Part shown: positions 23,051-34,509 of the stretch, piece by piece
How the letters are laid out: each line of letters starts with the position of its first letter
How positions within the stretch are numbered: the stretch's first letter is position 1
From: Spongospora subterranea f. sp. subterranea
Lineage: Eukaryota > Endomyxa: Phytomyxea > Phytomyxea > Plasmodiophorida
Direction: 5' to 3'
DNA length: 64,000 bases
Assembly (NCBI GenBank): GCA_049724395.1
Contig: JAUGWO010000049.1
Span: 62,001-126,000, forward strand
Notes under the pieces: model-generated
What the model was told of the DNA's origin: nothing
Databases searched by the model: none
Seen by the model: the letters and a program-made list of their open reading frames with translations, nothing else
Made by a program: the position numbers and the translations under genes

Positions 23051-24085
23051 CTAACTGCTTTGGCCTTGGAGGCGGTGCTCTGGCCAGTCCCGATTCAGCA
23101 ACCGAACTCCTGATGTTATCGTTTTGTTCTGTGAACTGAAAAACGAACGCTGTGTGCTCAACTACGATGCAGCAACAGTGTCAAGCTGATTGGCAGGGCG
23201 TAAAGGTCTTATTGTGGAACCCAATGACTGATTCATATACACACATCGTGTCTGAGAGATGTGAACCCGAACGGGATATTAGTAACGGCGTTGAAGCTAG
23301 CGACAATCAAATACTCATATCGAAGAGGAGGTGGCATACATCTCGAAGCAAACTTAATTGATCATGAACGAATTCACTGATAAACAATTTCAAACGTAGG
23401 GATCGCGGGGTCTCACTTTAAAGATGCCCTTTTCGCAAAACATCACGTCATCGACCTCTCAAAGCAGAACTTCTCGCAACAAAGTTATCCCATTCATACA
23501 GAGGACGTTTTTTATATCAACAATAAGAGCAAGATGAAGAACCACAAGGACTGGGCGCAATTGTCGACAGAATAGGCAACACATCATCGCCTGGTCGAAT
23601 ACAACGAATCACCTTGACTGGCTCCTACTCGACCAACTTTAGCCAGAACAAGTTATACATAGACATAGTAGGCGGTTTTGGAGCAAATTGACAAACAGCG
23701 CACGAGAGCTGAATGTACAATACAATGAGACACATTGTTCGACAAACAAGTCAACGACAAGAGTCGGTGATCCTAAATGCCATTTCTACTGAAATTCGCA
23801 AAACACGTCATGATGTGATTCCAGGAAACTGCTGCCACATCATTGCAATTGACGCCAGCTCCGGCACCAGTTTGCAGCCATGCAGAAACTGGCCACCGAT
23901 TATTTTAATCTAAGATTGAACAACAAAGTCTGATGGATTTCAGGCACCCGACTCACTTTACAGGGATATTGATCTCCTTAAGTGTAGGGAAGTGTTGGTT
24001 TGTGTCCTATCAGTGTGTTCTATCGACACAATGCCTGCCAGATTTCACTAATCCCAAGTGATATATTTAATTATTGTAGAAATAA
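23051..24085. other. Intergenic with possible coding debris
   Basis: No convincing gene. A plus-strand stretch at about 23,395-23,575 is open (GIAGSHFKDALFAKHHVIDL near its start), and 23,130-23,200 also reads without stops, but the segments do not connect and match nothing I know. These may be scraps of a decayed gene. Confidence 0.35.
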
Positions 24086-24232
24086 TGTTTCGCGTCAAAA
24101 GAGGGCAGAGAGACGCCGGTCCCCAGCTGTCAACGATCATGGTCGGCATATTATAATGAGTGTTTCGCGTCTAAAGGAGGGTAGAGAGACGCCGGTCCCA
24201 GCTGTCAACGATTACGGTCAGCATATTATATT
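24086..24232. repeat. Tandem duplication, two copies of about 73 bp
   Basis: Two adjacent copies share the words TGTTTCGCGTC, AGAGAGACGCCGGTCCC, AGCTGTCAACGAT and CAGCATATTAT (GGCATATTAT in copy 1), with a handful of differences. They lie just beyond the 3' end of the CBM18 gene. No function is evident. Confidence 0.75.
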
Positions 24233-24268
24233 GAACGGTATCATCAAAACAAAACATACTATTCATTT

Positions 24269-27023
24269 TCACAGCACCATCTTGCTGAATAGCGACGCCA
24301 AGTCTCGAACACCACACCAGTTGCTTGATTCAGGTGGGCATTGCGAGCGGATTGAACAATAATCTTTTGACGTTCCGCAGCTGTCAAGATGAATGGTCAA
24401 TCATTTACTGAATATGGTGCCATTGTAGACTTACAATCCAAAAACACTGCAGCATTCTCTAGTCGAGCACCGACCATTGTTATTGTTTGGACCACACTTC
24501 CCATCCGGTTGTGGTTCACCATCACACTAAAGTATCACATTGAGAACAGCATCTAAAGAGGGTCTTTGAATAAGGAGAATACATTGGCCGAAGATCCCCC
24601 GACATAGGCATTAACAGCATCGTAATATTTAGCTTTGCGTTCGCCACCCATCTCGATATATTGCATTGGGTCAAATGGAGGGCAAATTGACTGTTCATTA
24701 CATGATAAATTACTGGTTCCGCACCTGAAATATTGTATTCAGGACGGTGTTAATAATGAGCATTTCCATGTCAACATTACCGTCCATCCTTGCTACAGCA
24801 GAATCCATCTGAGCAAAATGATCCACGATTCATGGGACCACACGACCCATCAAGTGATGGTTTTCCAAGGCACTAATATTCAGGTAAACATGCTGATTTG
24901 ATATTGTTTACAACAAATGGAAATCACGTTGCGGGCCGATCCACCAATACCGCCAGTTTTTGATTTAGGAGGGCATTGTGATGTCATTTCACAGTGTTTG
25001 CTCGTCGATCCGCAGCTGTCAAGAAAAATGGTCAATCGTTTACTGACAAATATTTGGCCTTGCACAAACTTACAATCCAGAAGCACTGCAGCATTCTCCA
25101 GGTTGGCAACCACCATTGCGAAATGCTGGACCACACCTCCCATCCGGTTGCGGTTCACCATTACACTGAAATATGAGAGTAAGGGGGGCATCAAACACGC
25201 TGGGCCTCTCAGAAGCACAATACATTTTCGACAGAACCTCCGACCCAAGCTTTAACAACATCGTAAAAAATGGCTTTATGATCTCCTCCCAAGGCAAAAT
25301 ATTTTGCTGGGTCGAATGGGGGACAAACGGACGCCGTATTACAATGTTTATCACTGGTTCCGCACCTGAAATATATAGTATTCAGACCCAAATCAGTGAT
25401 AAGAACATTCATGGCAATATTACCGTCCAGTTTTGCTACAGCAGTATCCAACAGGGCAAAATGTTCCATGATACCGGGGACCACAAGTGTCAAAAACTGA
25501 TGGCTTTCCAAGGCACTAATATTCAAGTTAACATGTTGGAATCCCATTGTGTACAATGAAGATTACATTGCGGGCCGATCCACCATAACCGATTTCCGCT
25601 TTAGGCGGGCATAGCGAAGCGATTGAGCAATGGTTTTGTGACGTTCCGCAGCTGGTAAAGATGAATGAACTGTCAACGAAATACTGACAGAATTTTACTC
25701 TGACAATTTACCTTCCATCAACACTGCAGCATTCTCCAGGCTTGCAACGACCATAGTCATGCTTTGGACCACACTTCCCATCCGGTTTCCGTGCACCATT
25801 ACACTATATTATCACATTCAAAGAACGTCAAAGACGAGGGTCTACTCAAGAGCACAATACGTTGGTGCGAGAACCCCCGACATAAGCGTTGACAACATCG
25901 TAGAATAGAGCAGGACGAGCGCCTCCCAACTTGATATATTTCGCTGGGTCGAATCGAGGGCAATCCGACACCTCATTACAGTGATCAGGATTGGGTCCGC
26001 ACCTGAAATGTTATATTCAGAACGATATCTATGATGAGCATATTCTTGTTAATATCACATTCCATCCTTGCTACAGCAGGATCCAATTCGGCAAAATGTT
26101 CCATGATTCTTGGGACCACAAGTGTCATAAACTGATGGATCTCCAAGGCACTAATATTCAGGTTAACTCGTTGGAATCCAATTGATTACACCGAAATGCA
26201 AACCTACATTCAGAGCCGATCCACCAATAGTATCGAATAATTCAGGAGGACATTGCGACGCGATTGAACAATAATCTTTTGAAGTTCCGCATCTTCCAAG
26301 ATAGATGGTTAGTACAGATGATAAATTCACTTCAGGGAAACAAGAACGTACAGTCCCTGAGCACTGCAGCATTGTCCAGGCGGGCAACGACCATTGTTAT
26401 TGTTTGGACCACACTTCCTACCCGGTTGTTCTTCACCATTACACTATAATACCATATTTAGAGGGATATTCAACACGAGGGGCGTCTCAGTGCACAAGTA
26501 CATTGGCGCTAGAACCCCCGACCCAAGCATCAACACCATCAAAATACCGGGCTTTGATGGCTCCTTTAGCCTTAACATATAACTGTGGGTCGAATCGAGG
26601 GCAAACCGACTCCTGATTACAATGTCCTTCAGTGATACCGCACCTGAAATAATGTACTCATAACGATTTCTATATGATGACCCCTGTTCATGTCAATATT
26701 ACCTTCCCTCTTTGCTACAGCACCAACCAATTGGGCAAAATGTTCCACGATGATTAGGACCACAAGATCCATCACCTGATTCCTTTCCAAGGCACTAATA
26801 TTCAGGTTAAATTATTGAGGTTTCTGTTGAATTCAACACATGTGAATTACATTTTTGACCGATCCACCAATACTGAGAAACCAATCATTATTCGCTACAC
26901 TTATTTGGACAGGGAGATGGGTTCTTACTAAATGGTGCGGCTGGGTTTTGATGAAGGAGTGGGGTCAGATTCAACAACAAAAATTAGGGATAGCACGAAA
27001 ACCCCGATAATGTTAAGCGACAT
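24269..27023 (-). CDS. Secreted protein with eight CBM18 chitin-binding modules
   Basis: CBM18 (hevein-like) modules bind chitin or GlcNAc polymers; the protein should be secreted. The signal peptide starts at 27,023 (MSLNIIGVFVLSLIFVVES). A 23-nt micro-exon reading IGGSVKN follows. Eight modules come next, starting near 26,805, 26,455, 26,140, 25,805, 25,520, 25,155, 24,865 and 24,530. They alternate between type I (CLGKPSxDGSCGP, CCSKxGR, then CGTSxxxCN, CPPFDP and a DVVxAWVGGSxxNV spacer) and type II (CNGEPQPDGKCGPNNNNGRC, ECCSxxG, then CGTSKDYCSIxSQCPP). Every module is split by a short intron between the CCSxxG and CGTS halves. The last module ends with a short tail and TGA at 24,269. 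No catalytic domain is seen. Candidate roles are wall structure or shielding chitin from host enzymes; this is inference. Confidence 0.85.
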
Positions 27024-27289
27024 GAATTTCACAATCAAATGATGGACCTTGAATGCGAACCAATATCAGAGAAATGGATAATGACCCAAAAAGATAAGTG
27101 AAGAAGGGGCTATTGCTAGTAAAAGATGGCTGGGCGATATGAAATATTCAATAGACAATAAGTACGACCGAGAGAGGGGCACTGACGAGGCCATGGGTGT
27201 GGGGGATATGACCAATGAAAGACTTGACCAGGGACGTGGGGCGAATATAATGAGTTGGGACTGGTGAGGTGGAGAGATATGACCAGTGA
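27024..27289 (-). promoter_or_regulatory. Presumed 5' region of the eight-module CBM18 gene
   Basis: The bases upstream of the start codon are purine-rich on the plus strand (pyrimidine-rich in the gene's sense) and grade into the minisatellite. Similar pyrimidine-rich DNA in the sense direction precedes the related genes at 29,993 (minus strand) and 47,543 (plus strand). This shared arrangement suggests a common upstream segment, but no specific binding site can be named. Confidence 0.35.
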
Positions 27290-28969
27290 GGTGGGGCGGT
27301 ACGATAAGTGATGGAGGGGATAGGAATAGGGATTTGAGGGAGGGAATTAGTGACCAGGGATATGGAGGGGATAGGAAGAGGGATTTGAGGGGATGGAATT
27401 AGTGACCAGGGATATGGAGGGGATAGGAAGAGGGATTTGAGGGGATGGAATTAGAGATGTGGAGAGATGTGACCAGGGGATAGGAAGAGGGATTTGAGGG
27501 GATGGGCGATGTGGAGAGATGTGACCAGGGGATGGATATGGAGTGACCAGGGATAGGAAGAGGGATTTGAGGGGATGGAATTAGTGACCAGGGATATGGA
27601 GGGGATAGGAAGAGGGATTTGAGGGGATGGAATTAGAGAGTGGAGAGATGTGACCAGGGATATGGAGGGGACAGGAAGAGGGATTTGAGGGGATGGATTA
27701 GAGATGTGGAGCGATGTGACCAGGGATATAAAGGGGATAGGAAGAGGGATTTGAGGGGATGGAATTAGAGATGTGGAGAGATGTGACCAGGGATATAAAG
27801 GGGATAGGAAGAGGGATTTGAGGGGATGGGAGGGATAGATGTTACAGGAAGAGGGATTTGAGGGGGGATAGGAACCAGGGATATGGAGGGGATGGAAGAG
27901 GGATTTGAGGGGAGATTGTGACCAGGGATATGGAGGGGACAGGAAGAGGGATTTGAGGGGATGGAATTGGAGAGAGTGACCAGGGATATAAAGGGGACAG
28001 GAAGAGGGATTTGAGGGGATGGAATTAGAGATGTGGAGAGATGTGACCAGGGATATAAAGGGGACAGGAAGAGGGATTTGAGGGGATGGAATTAGAGATG
28101 TGGAGAGATGTGACCAGGGATATGGAGGGGACAGGAAGAGGGATTTGAGGGGATGGAATTAGTGACCAGGGATATGGAGGGGACAGGAAGAGGGATTTGA
28201 GGGGATGATTAGAGATGTGGAGAGATGTGACCAGGGATATGGAGGGGACAGGAAGAGGGATTTGAGGGGATGGGATTAGAGATGTGGAGAGATGTGACCA
28301 GGGATATAAAGGGGACAGGAAGAGGGATTTGAGGGGATGGGATTAGAGATGTGGAGAGATGTGACCAGGGATATAAAGGGGACAGGAAGAGGGATTTGAG
28401 GGGATGGAATTAGAGATGTGGAGAGGGATGTGACCAGGGATATAAAGGGGATAGGAAGAGGGATTTGAGGGGATGGAATTAGAGATGTGGAGAGATGTGA
28501 CCAGGGATATGGAGGGGACAGGAAGAGGGATTTGAGGGGATGGAATTATGTGACCAGGGATATAAAGGGGACAGGAAGAGGGATTTGAGGGGATGGAATT
28601 AGAGATGTGGAGAGATGTGACCAGGGATATGGAGGGGACAGGAAGAGGGATTTGAGGGGATGGAATTAGTGACCAGGGATATGGAGGGGACAGGAAGAGG
28701 GATTTGAGGGGATGGAATTAGTGACCATGGATCTGGAGGGGACAGGAAGAGGGATTTGAGGGGATGGAATTAGTGACCAGGGATATGGAGGGGACAGGAA
28801 GAGGGATTTGAGGGGATGGAATTAGTGACCATGGATATGGAGGGGACAGGAAGAGGGATTTGAGGGGATGGAATTAGTGACCAGGGATATGGAGGGGACA
28901 GGAAGAGGGATTTGAGGGGATGGAATTAGAGATGTGGAGAGATGTGACCAGGGATATGGAGGGGATAGG
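27290..28969. repeat. G-rich minisatellite, units of about 52 and 67 bp
   Basis: About 1.7 kb of tandem units built from GACCAGGGATATGGAGGGG, ACAGGAAGAGGGATTTGAGG and GGATGGAATTAGAG. The longer unit adds ATGTGGAGAGATGT. Variants with GGATATAAAGGGG or GATAGG replace these in places. Almost all G lies on the plus strand in runs of 3-4, which would allow G-quadruplexes. On the left it merges with the purine-rich DNA upstream of the CBM18 gene; on the right it stops abruptly inside the coding sequence of the CBM18 pseudogene. Confidence 0.95.
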
Positions 28970-29993
28970 GCAAATCGACTGATTTGTACAGTGTTCATCA
29001 TCGGCTCCGGACCTGATAAATTATGTTCAAACAGATATCTATGATGATCATACTCTTGTTAATTCCATGCTTGCTACAGCAGGATCCAATTGGACAAAAT
29101 GATCCACCATGGCGGGACAAGTGCCAAAACTGATGGCTCTCCAAGGCACTAATATTCAACTTAACACGTTGGAATCCTTTAGATTACACAAAATGGGAAA
29201 ATTTCATTCAAAGCGATCCACCAATATGATTCAATGCTAATTAACAACGATCTCTTGAAATTCCGCAGCTGTAGAGATAAATGGTCAATTAATCACAAAG
29301 TGATAATTGTACTTTCAAGAAAAGCGAAACTTACAATCCAGAAGCACTGCAGCATTGTCCAAGCGGGCAGCGACCATTCTTATTTTTTGGACCACACTTC
29401 CCGCACAGTTGTTTTTCACCATTGCACTATAATACCTTATCAAGTGGGATTTTCAACAAGAGGGGCGGCTCAGAAGAAGCACAATACATTGGCGCTAGAA
29501 CCCCCGACCAAAGTGTCAATACCATCGAAATATTTGGCTGTAATAGCTCCTTTAGCCTTAGGGTCGAATCGAGGGCAAAACCGACTCCTGATTACAGTGT
29601 CCTTCAGTGGTACCGCACCTGATATAATGTATTCATGACGATTTCTACGATGACCCTATTCATATCAATATTAACTTCCCTCTTGCTACAGCACGAGCCA
29701 ATTGTGCAAAATTTTCAACCATGATTAGGATCTCAAGCTTCATCACCGATTCCTTTCCAAAGCACTAGAATTCAGGTCAAATTGTTGAAAATCCTATTAA
29801 AAGCACCATATGTGAATCAAACTTTTGACCGATCCACCAATACTGAGAAATCAATCATTACTCTCTATACTGATTTGGATACGGAAAATGGATCCTTACT
29901 CATCGGTGCAGCCAGGATTAAATGAAGGAGTGGGTCAGACTCAACAACAAAAATCAGGAATAGCACGAATAGCGCGATAACCTTGAGCGACAT
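28970..29993 (-). pseudogene. CBM18 gene copy, decayed and cut by the minisatellite
   Basis: Start and signal peptide are present (MSLKVIALFVLFLIFVVES at 29,993), as are exons equivalent to the first two and a half modules of the eight-module gene. Compared with it, exon 1 is one base shorter, the first module has lost a base and several cysteines (CGP reads as EIL), its second half has gained a base before CPRFDP, and the second module stops soon after CGISRDRC. One half-module is still clean (near 29,425-29,335, CGKCGPKNKNGRC). The third module is frame-broken and the copy ends at about 28,970 after CGADDEHCTNQSICP, where minisatellite units begin. The 3' half is gone. Confidence 0.85.
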
Positions 29994-31429
29994 GGCGTCA
30001 TAATTTGATGATCGAACTTTGATGCGAACCAATATCAGAGAAAAGGATAATGACCGAAGACAGTAATATGGAGAAGGGGTTATAGATAGTGAAAGATGGA
30101 CGGGCGATAAGACAATAGTGAATAGGTGTTAGGAGAGATGGGCACTTGGTGAGGCCATGGATGAGGGGGATATGGCCATGGCTGAGAATGGCCATGAATG
30201 AGCTAAGAGTCAGCCAAGTGATGTTGGGGATACTGATAGCGGGACGCTAAACCTGAAACTGTGCTTGCTCAAACTTTTGGCCTACTCAAATTTCGACATT
30301 GGCAGATTTGCGTTTGCGCTTCTTCCTCTGCGTTCAAGCGCAGTGCGATCACCGAGTTGGCCTTATCAGACTTGATTATCCGCTTCTCAATTTTTTCGGA
30401 GTCATTTGCGACGAAACTGAATTTTTAGAGTGAATGTCTCCGGTCCCTTGTCTTAAAACCTCGACTACCAGGTGGATCGCATTCATTCAATCGGCGCCAA
30501 CATGCGTCGTTCGGCTGAGTCAGTATACAGCAACAGGTTCTTTCATGACACCGTCAACTGTCTCTCTATTGCAAGCATCGTCTTTGTCATCAAAGCAAAT
30601 TTGGACATTGCGAATATCACCTACCGCCTGTTAAATGATTCGTTCCAGGAAAATATGTTCCATCTTGTGCACTTGATGGGCTAACTGCTTATAGACCTAT
30701 TGGGGTGAGAGTGGCGCTACTGCACTGTTCATCGATAGGCAATTCATGGGACGTTGTGTTATTGGACTTATTCTCTGTCAACGATTCATTCCTTGTTTTC
30801 GTAATCAATGGCGTCTGTTTTCGTCATCGACAGCCCGATCGTGTTAGGCATGACTTTCCCTTCTGCTGTTCAACCCAACCATTGTTTGGAGGAATTCATC
30901 TATGGCAGTTTGGTCGACAGGCCAGAACGACCTTCACTTCTGATAACACAACTGAGACCGATTCCTCGAGCATTGAGCACAGTGGATATGAAATGTATTG
31001 GATCATTTTAAGATATATATTCACAGAGAGTGGAAAGGATAATCTGGATGAATCAAAGTATAAGAGGCACTGGACTGGATTGAACAATCAACTGAGTGAT
31101 CAAACTCATTGAGATGATTTTATTGATCTAAAAAGTAAGTCAGTCGGGATGGGACTACCTAGCTATCCATCTGGATAACCTGGTTGGTCAGTTGAGTGAC
31201 TCATTTAGATGATCAATTGAACGGGATCCGATTGAATGATCGGCCCGTCTCAATTGGTCGGCTCGGTAATGGTCTTCTGAACTTACAGGCTCAGTTTCTA
31301 TTGACGCCATAATCATGTTGAATACCACATTTCCCGTCTATCCGACTCGACCCACTACACTGGAAATTATATCGCGTCAACAAAGTGGATCGAACACATC
31401 GGCCGCGTTTGTAGCAATCATGATAAAAC
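29994..31429. other. Intergenic; weakly coding-like stretch at 30.4-31.1 kb
   Basis: Upstream of the pseudogene the DNA is purine-rich on the plus strand, like that upstream of its relative. From about 30,430 to 31,110 plus-strand frames of 66-135 codons overlap but none is convincing. One short stretch near 30,745 reads FMGRCVIGLIL, faintly like the fifth membrane span of the 7TM-RGS proteins (VMGRCIVTAVF). This may be a scrap of a third copy, but the similarity is too short to rely on. Low-complexity GAT/TGA-rich sequence follows at 31,090-31,260. Confidence 0.3.
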
Positions 31430-31650
31430 TACGATTTTTTATGTTAAAGGGAAGAGCGATTCATTACTATTGGTTACGCCACACTTCACTTTCGTTTTGC
31501 GGTTCACCATTACACTCCAATATCACATTAAAAAAAGATCAAACACGCAGTTCTCCGGAGAGAGATATACATTGTCGCTAGAATCCTCGATCAAGCGTTA
31601 ACAACACGCCATAGTGAACTTCACGAGCAGGATTCATGGAATTTCTATAC
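31430..31650 (-). pseudogene. CBM18 module relic
   Basis: The minus strand preserves the spacer (VVNA, then the equivalent of GGSxxNV with a stop), an intron-like gap and then CNGEPQNESEVWRNQ, recognisably a type II module start (CNGEPQPDGKCGPN) with lost cysteines. Only one half-module plus the preceding spacer is visible. It lies 1.5 kb upstream of the pseudogene copy, on the same strand, so the cluster once held at least three copies. Confidence 0.65.
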
Positions 31651-32051
31651 AGTGCCAGTCGAACACGAGCTCAATAAGCATGAGACCTTGGTCCAGTGGG
31701 CAACCAAACACCGTTCCCAATTAGCGTTGGCAATACACATGGCCATATACAGTGACAATGATTGACCGACCCCCCACAGTGCCAGACAGCGAAACGTCTG
31801 TGATGCCAGTGGCAACAGCAGACGTAACCCCGATACGCGGTCATTTCCAGTCAATAAAGTCCGACCAGGAAACATGGGGTTACAGTTGTGGAGTGGTCTC
31901 ACTCATCAACAGTACGGGGTAGCCCCATAGGCCAAATCGTTATCATTAGCCCATTTTCGCCACTCACTAATATTTCAGTTTGTTTTGAGCCGCAAACTTT
32001 GGCGCCATTGGCTGACAGCGGGGCGACTACAGTTTGCTGCGGTTGAACTCT
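31651..32051. other. Intergenic, no gene seen
   Basis: No frame of interest. It includes the 5' flank of the transporter gene. Confidence 0.4.
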
Positions 32052-33951
32052 ATGCCCCCTACTGCAAATGAACACGAGGCCGGGAGCGAATCAGAAGTGT
32101 TCTCAGTAGCCTTACCCACAGCTGATAAATCTAATGCGTCGAAAGGCGAGCTCAAGAAAACTATAACCTTTACAGGTGACCTTCTTTCGACTGTTTGATA
32201 CCCTTTTTTAATGTGTGTGGTTCACAAACAGATGGTCTAGCGTGTGTTCTTGGTTCTCTGGTAGGACTGACTGAATTTCGTATTATAACAGTATGTTGAT
32301 CGAGTCCCTGTAAAGATTGGAGCTGGCATGTTTGTCTCCCCTGGAATGATGTTCGAGCGACTTGGCGCGTTCGGTTCGGTAATCGCTTGGGTTGCGGGAG
32401 GTGCTTTGGCGTTATCCGGAGCTTTGTGCTATAGTGAGCTGGCGACTTTGCTTGTTTCAGCCGGCAGCGAAGCCACATATCTTGCCAAAGCGTTTGGCAA
32501 TGTTTGGGCCTTCGCTTATGCACTAATGCTATTCGTCGTGTAACTTAAATACATGTTCGTGAACAAAATATGTTGAGACACGGCAATACAGGGTCGGATC
32601 AGGTGGAGTCGCCGCAGTTGCAAGCGCGAGTGCCATTTACTTCGTTGAGGGCATCGGCTACGATGCGGGCACGAATGAGCGGCTGGTACAATGCGTGGCC
32701 ATCGGATTGGTGCTTTTCTGCGCTTGCATGAATTTATTAGGAACCAGCAATGCAGTCTTGGTCCAACGCATATTACTCGGTAGCTCATATCACAATAACC
32801 GAAAGAAAAACTCAAAACTAACTATGTTTCAGTGGTTAAAGTGCTTACGATCATGATGGTGTTGGGATGTGCTGGTATATATCGTGCCGCATTGCAGACC
32901 ATTCCCAGAAGTGACGTATTCACTGTCGATTTTTTTGGAGGGTTCCAATTGCAAAAGCTTGTGGACGGCATGTTCAAAGTAGTTTTCGCGTTCAATGGAT
33001 TCCAATACGTATTGATATGTGCTGCGTTATATGTCGCGTTTATGGTTAATTGTGTTGCAGTTGGCACCCTTGTCAGAGGAGATGGTGAATCCAGATAGAG
33101 ACGTTCCTCGCGTCTTCTTGGCTGGGATGACCTCTGTCACTGCTTTGGGCCTGTTCGTTATCATCTCGTTTGTATCAGTGCTGCCACTGGATAAGATGTC
33201 AGCCGAACGTCTGGCCTCCAACTTCTTTCATCAAAAATTGGTGGAGTTCCTTTAAAGTGTGTCGCTTCCGTCATGATCGCATTCTGTGCTGCCGGATCTG
33301 CCAATTTCAAACTGATTGGATGCAGTCGCATATTTTTCTCGGCTGCGCGTGATGGTATATTCCCAAAACAGTTCGCGTACGTATCGGAGCGCAATGTCCC
33401 TACCGTCTCTATTATTGCCACATCGGTTTGGACGATTTGTATTCTGATGGTAGTTTCAAAACTCAACGATGTTTTGAAGTATTTCTTGATTGGTCAATTG
33501 GTACGTAATGTTTTTATATTATCTTGATCTGGATTGATGTTCATGATTTTATAATGGTTTATGGTTTGTTCACGCTAACAAAAACGACCAAATTCTTATA
33601 TCAATTCATTGGTTTACCGGAGTATTCTGCCTTCAGTTGGTGTTTGCCGCAGTAGGCCTCGCTTTGATTCGATTACGGTCGACGATGCCATTTGCCCACC
33701 GTCCATATCGAGTATCATTGTATCCCTCTACACCTGTTGTGTTCAGCGGTTCTTGCATTTTCATGGTCGTTTATGCGCTATTCGATCCCTCTACCGCGAA
33801 AATCTCTTGGTGCTCGCTGCTGCTGACTTTTATGGGATTTCCCGTTTGGTACCTTGTCAAGCATAGCTCGACGATTGTTTCAGTTACGTCCAAAGTCTCT
33901 ACTAATATTGCTTCCTCCATGTCCAATGTCCTCAATCGATCAGGAAGATGA
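32052..33951 (+). CDS. APC-superfamily amino acid/polyamine transporter (LAT-like)
   Basis: Multi-pass permease spliced from about seven exons. The first exon encodes a short cytosolic N-terminus (MPPTANEHEAGSE to KKTITFT). A 29-nt micro-exon at about 32,232-32,260 supplies GLACVLGSL, which joins IGAGMFVSPGMMFERLG to make the first membrane span with the family motif. Later segments include VIAWVAGGALALSGALCYSE, the EEMVNPDRDVPR loop near 33,080-33,110, AARDGIFPKQFAYV near 33,340 and FAHRPYRVSLYP near 33,690. This is the LAT/glycoprotein-associated exchanger pattern, which imports or exchanges amino acids; the substrate cannot be read from sequence. Stop at 33,951 after a cytosolic tail rich in Ser and Thr. 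Confidence 0.88.
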
Positions 33952-34509
33952 TACTGTCAAGTGATTTTTGCCATATCATAAATGCTGATCTATCTAGCTG
34001 CTAAAGCCATTATGGCTGTATCGATAAATGTTTAGAATTGGATCATCGAGCACTCAATAGATCATCAATGATGCAGAGTCGGATGGACTGAAATTTTGAC
34101 TGCCTTCACCTCAACAATATCTTGTTGCCATGAAAATGAACAAGATGCCATGCCCTTGACACAAAAGGATGATGAAAGCTCAGATCCTTCAAATCTGACG
34201 TCTGCTTATCTCCATCTAATTCTCAAAGACTCGTTCTCAATCATCGCGATTCCTTCAATGAGTTTCAACTTTGAAGATGACTGTTGGGCCTATCTTATTA
34301 GCGTTGCTCCTGATTGGATGCAGAGGCGATATGCGCCAAAACTTCCAAAAACCTGGCGTCGCAATGGGACCGGATAGGACAAGAGAAATGACAACAACAA
34401 AAATCAGTACTGGTCTGGTTAGTGGTTTTGAGGCGTCAAGGTTTCTGCTTGTGAATCAATTGTGACATGGCTATATTATCCAGGAATAAAATGGCGAGAA
34501 TGATCTTTT

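Noticed and set aside
25173-25559. Plus-strand frames of 100-130 codons through the CBM18 cluster
   Set aside because: They are antisense to cysteine-rich exons with correct splice sites on the minus strand.
27290-28969. Telomere-like G-rich repeat
   Set aside because: Units are 52-67 bp and do not contain TTAGGG-type short repeats; the array is internal.
30434-31112. Possible third 7TM-RGS copy
   Set aside because: Only one short stretch (FMGRCVIGLIL) resembles the family; no other helix or RGS segment is found.
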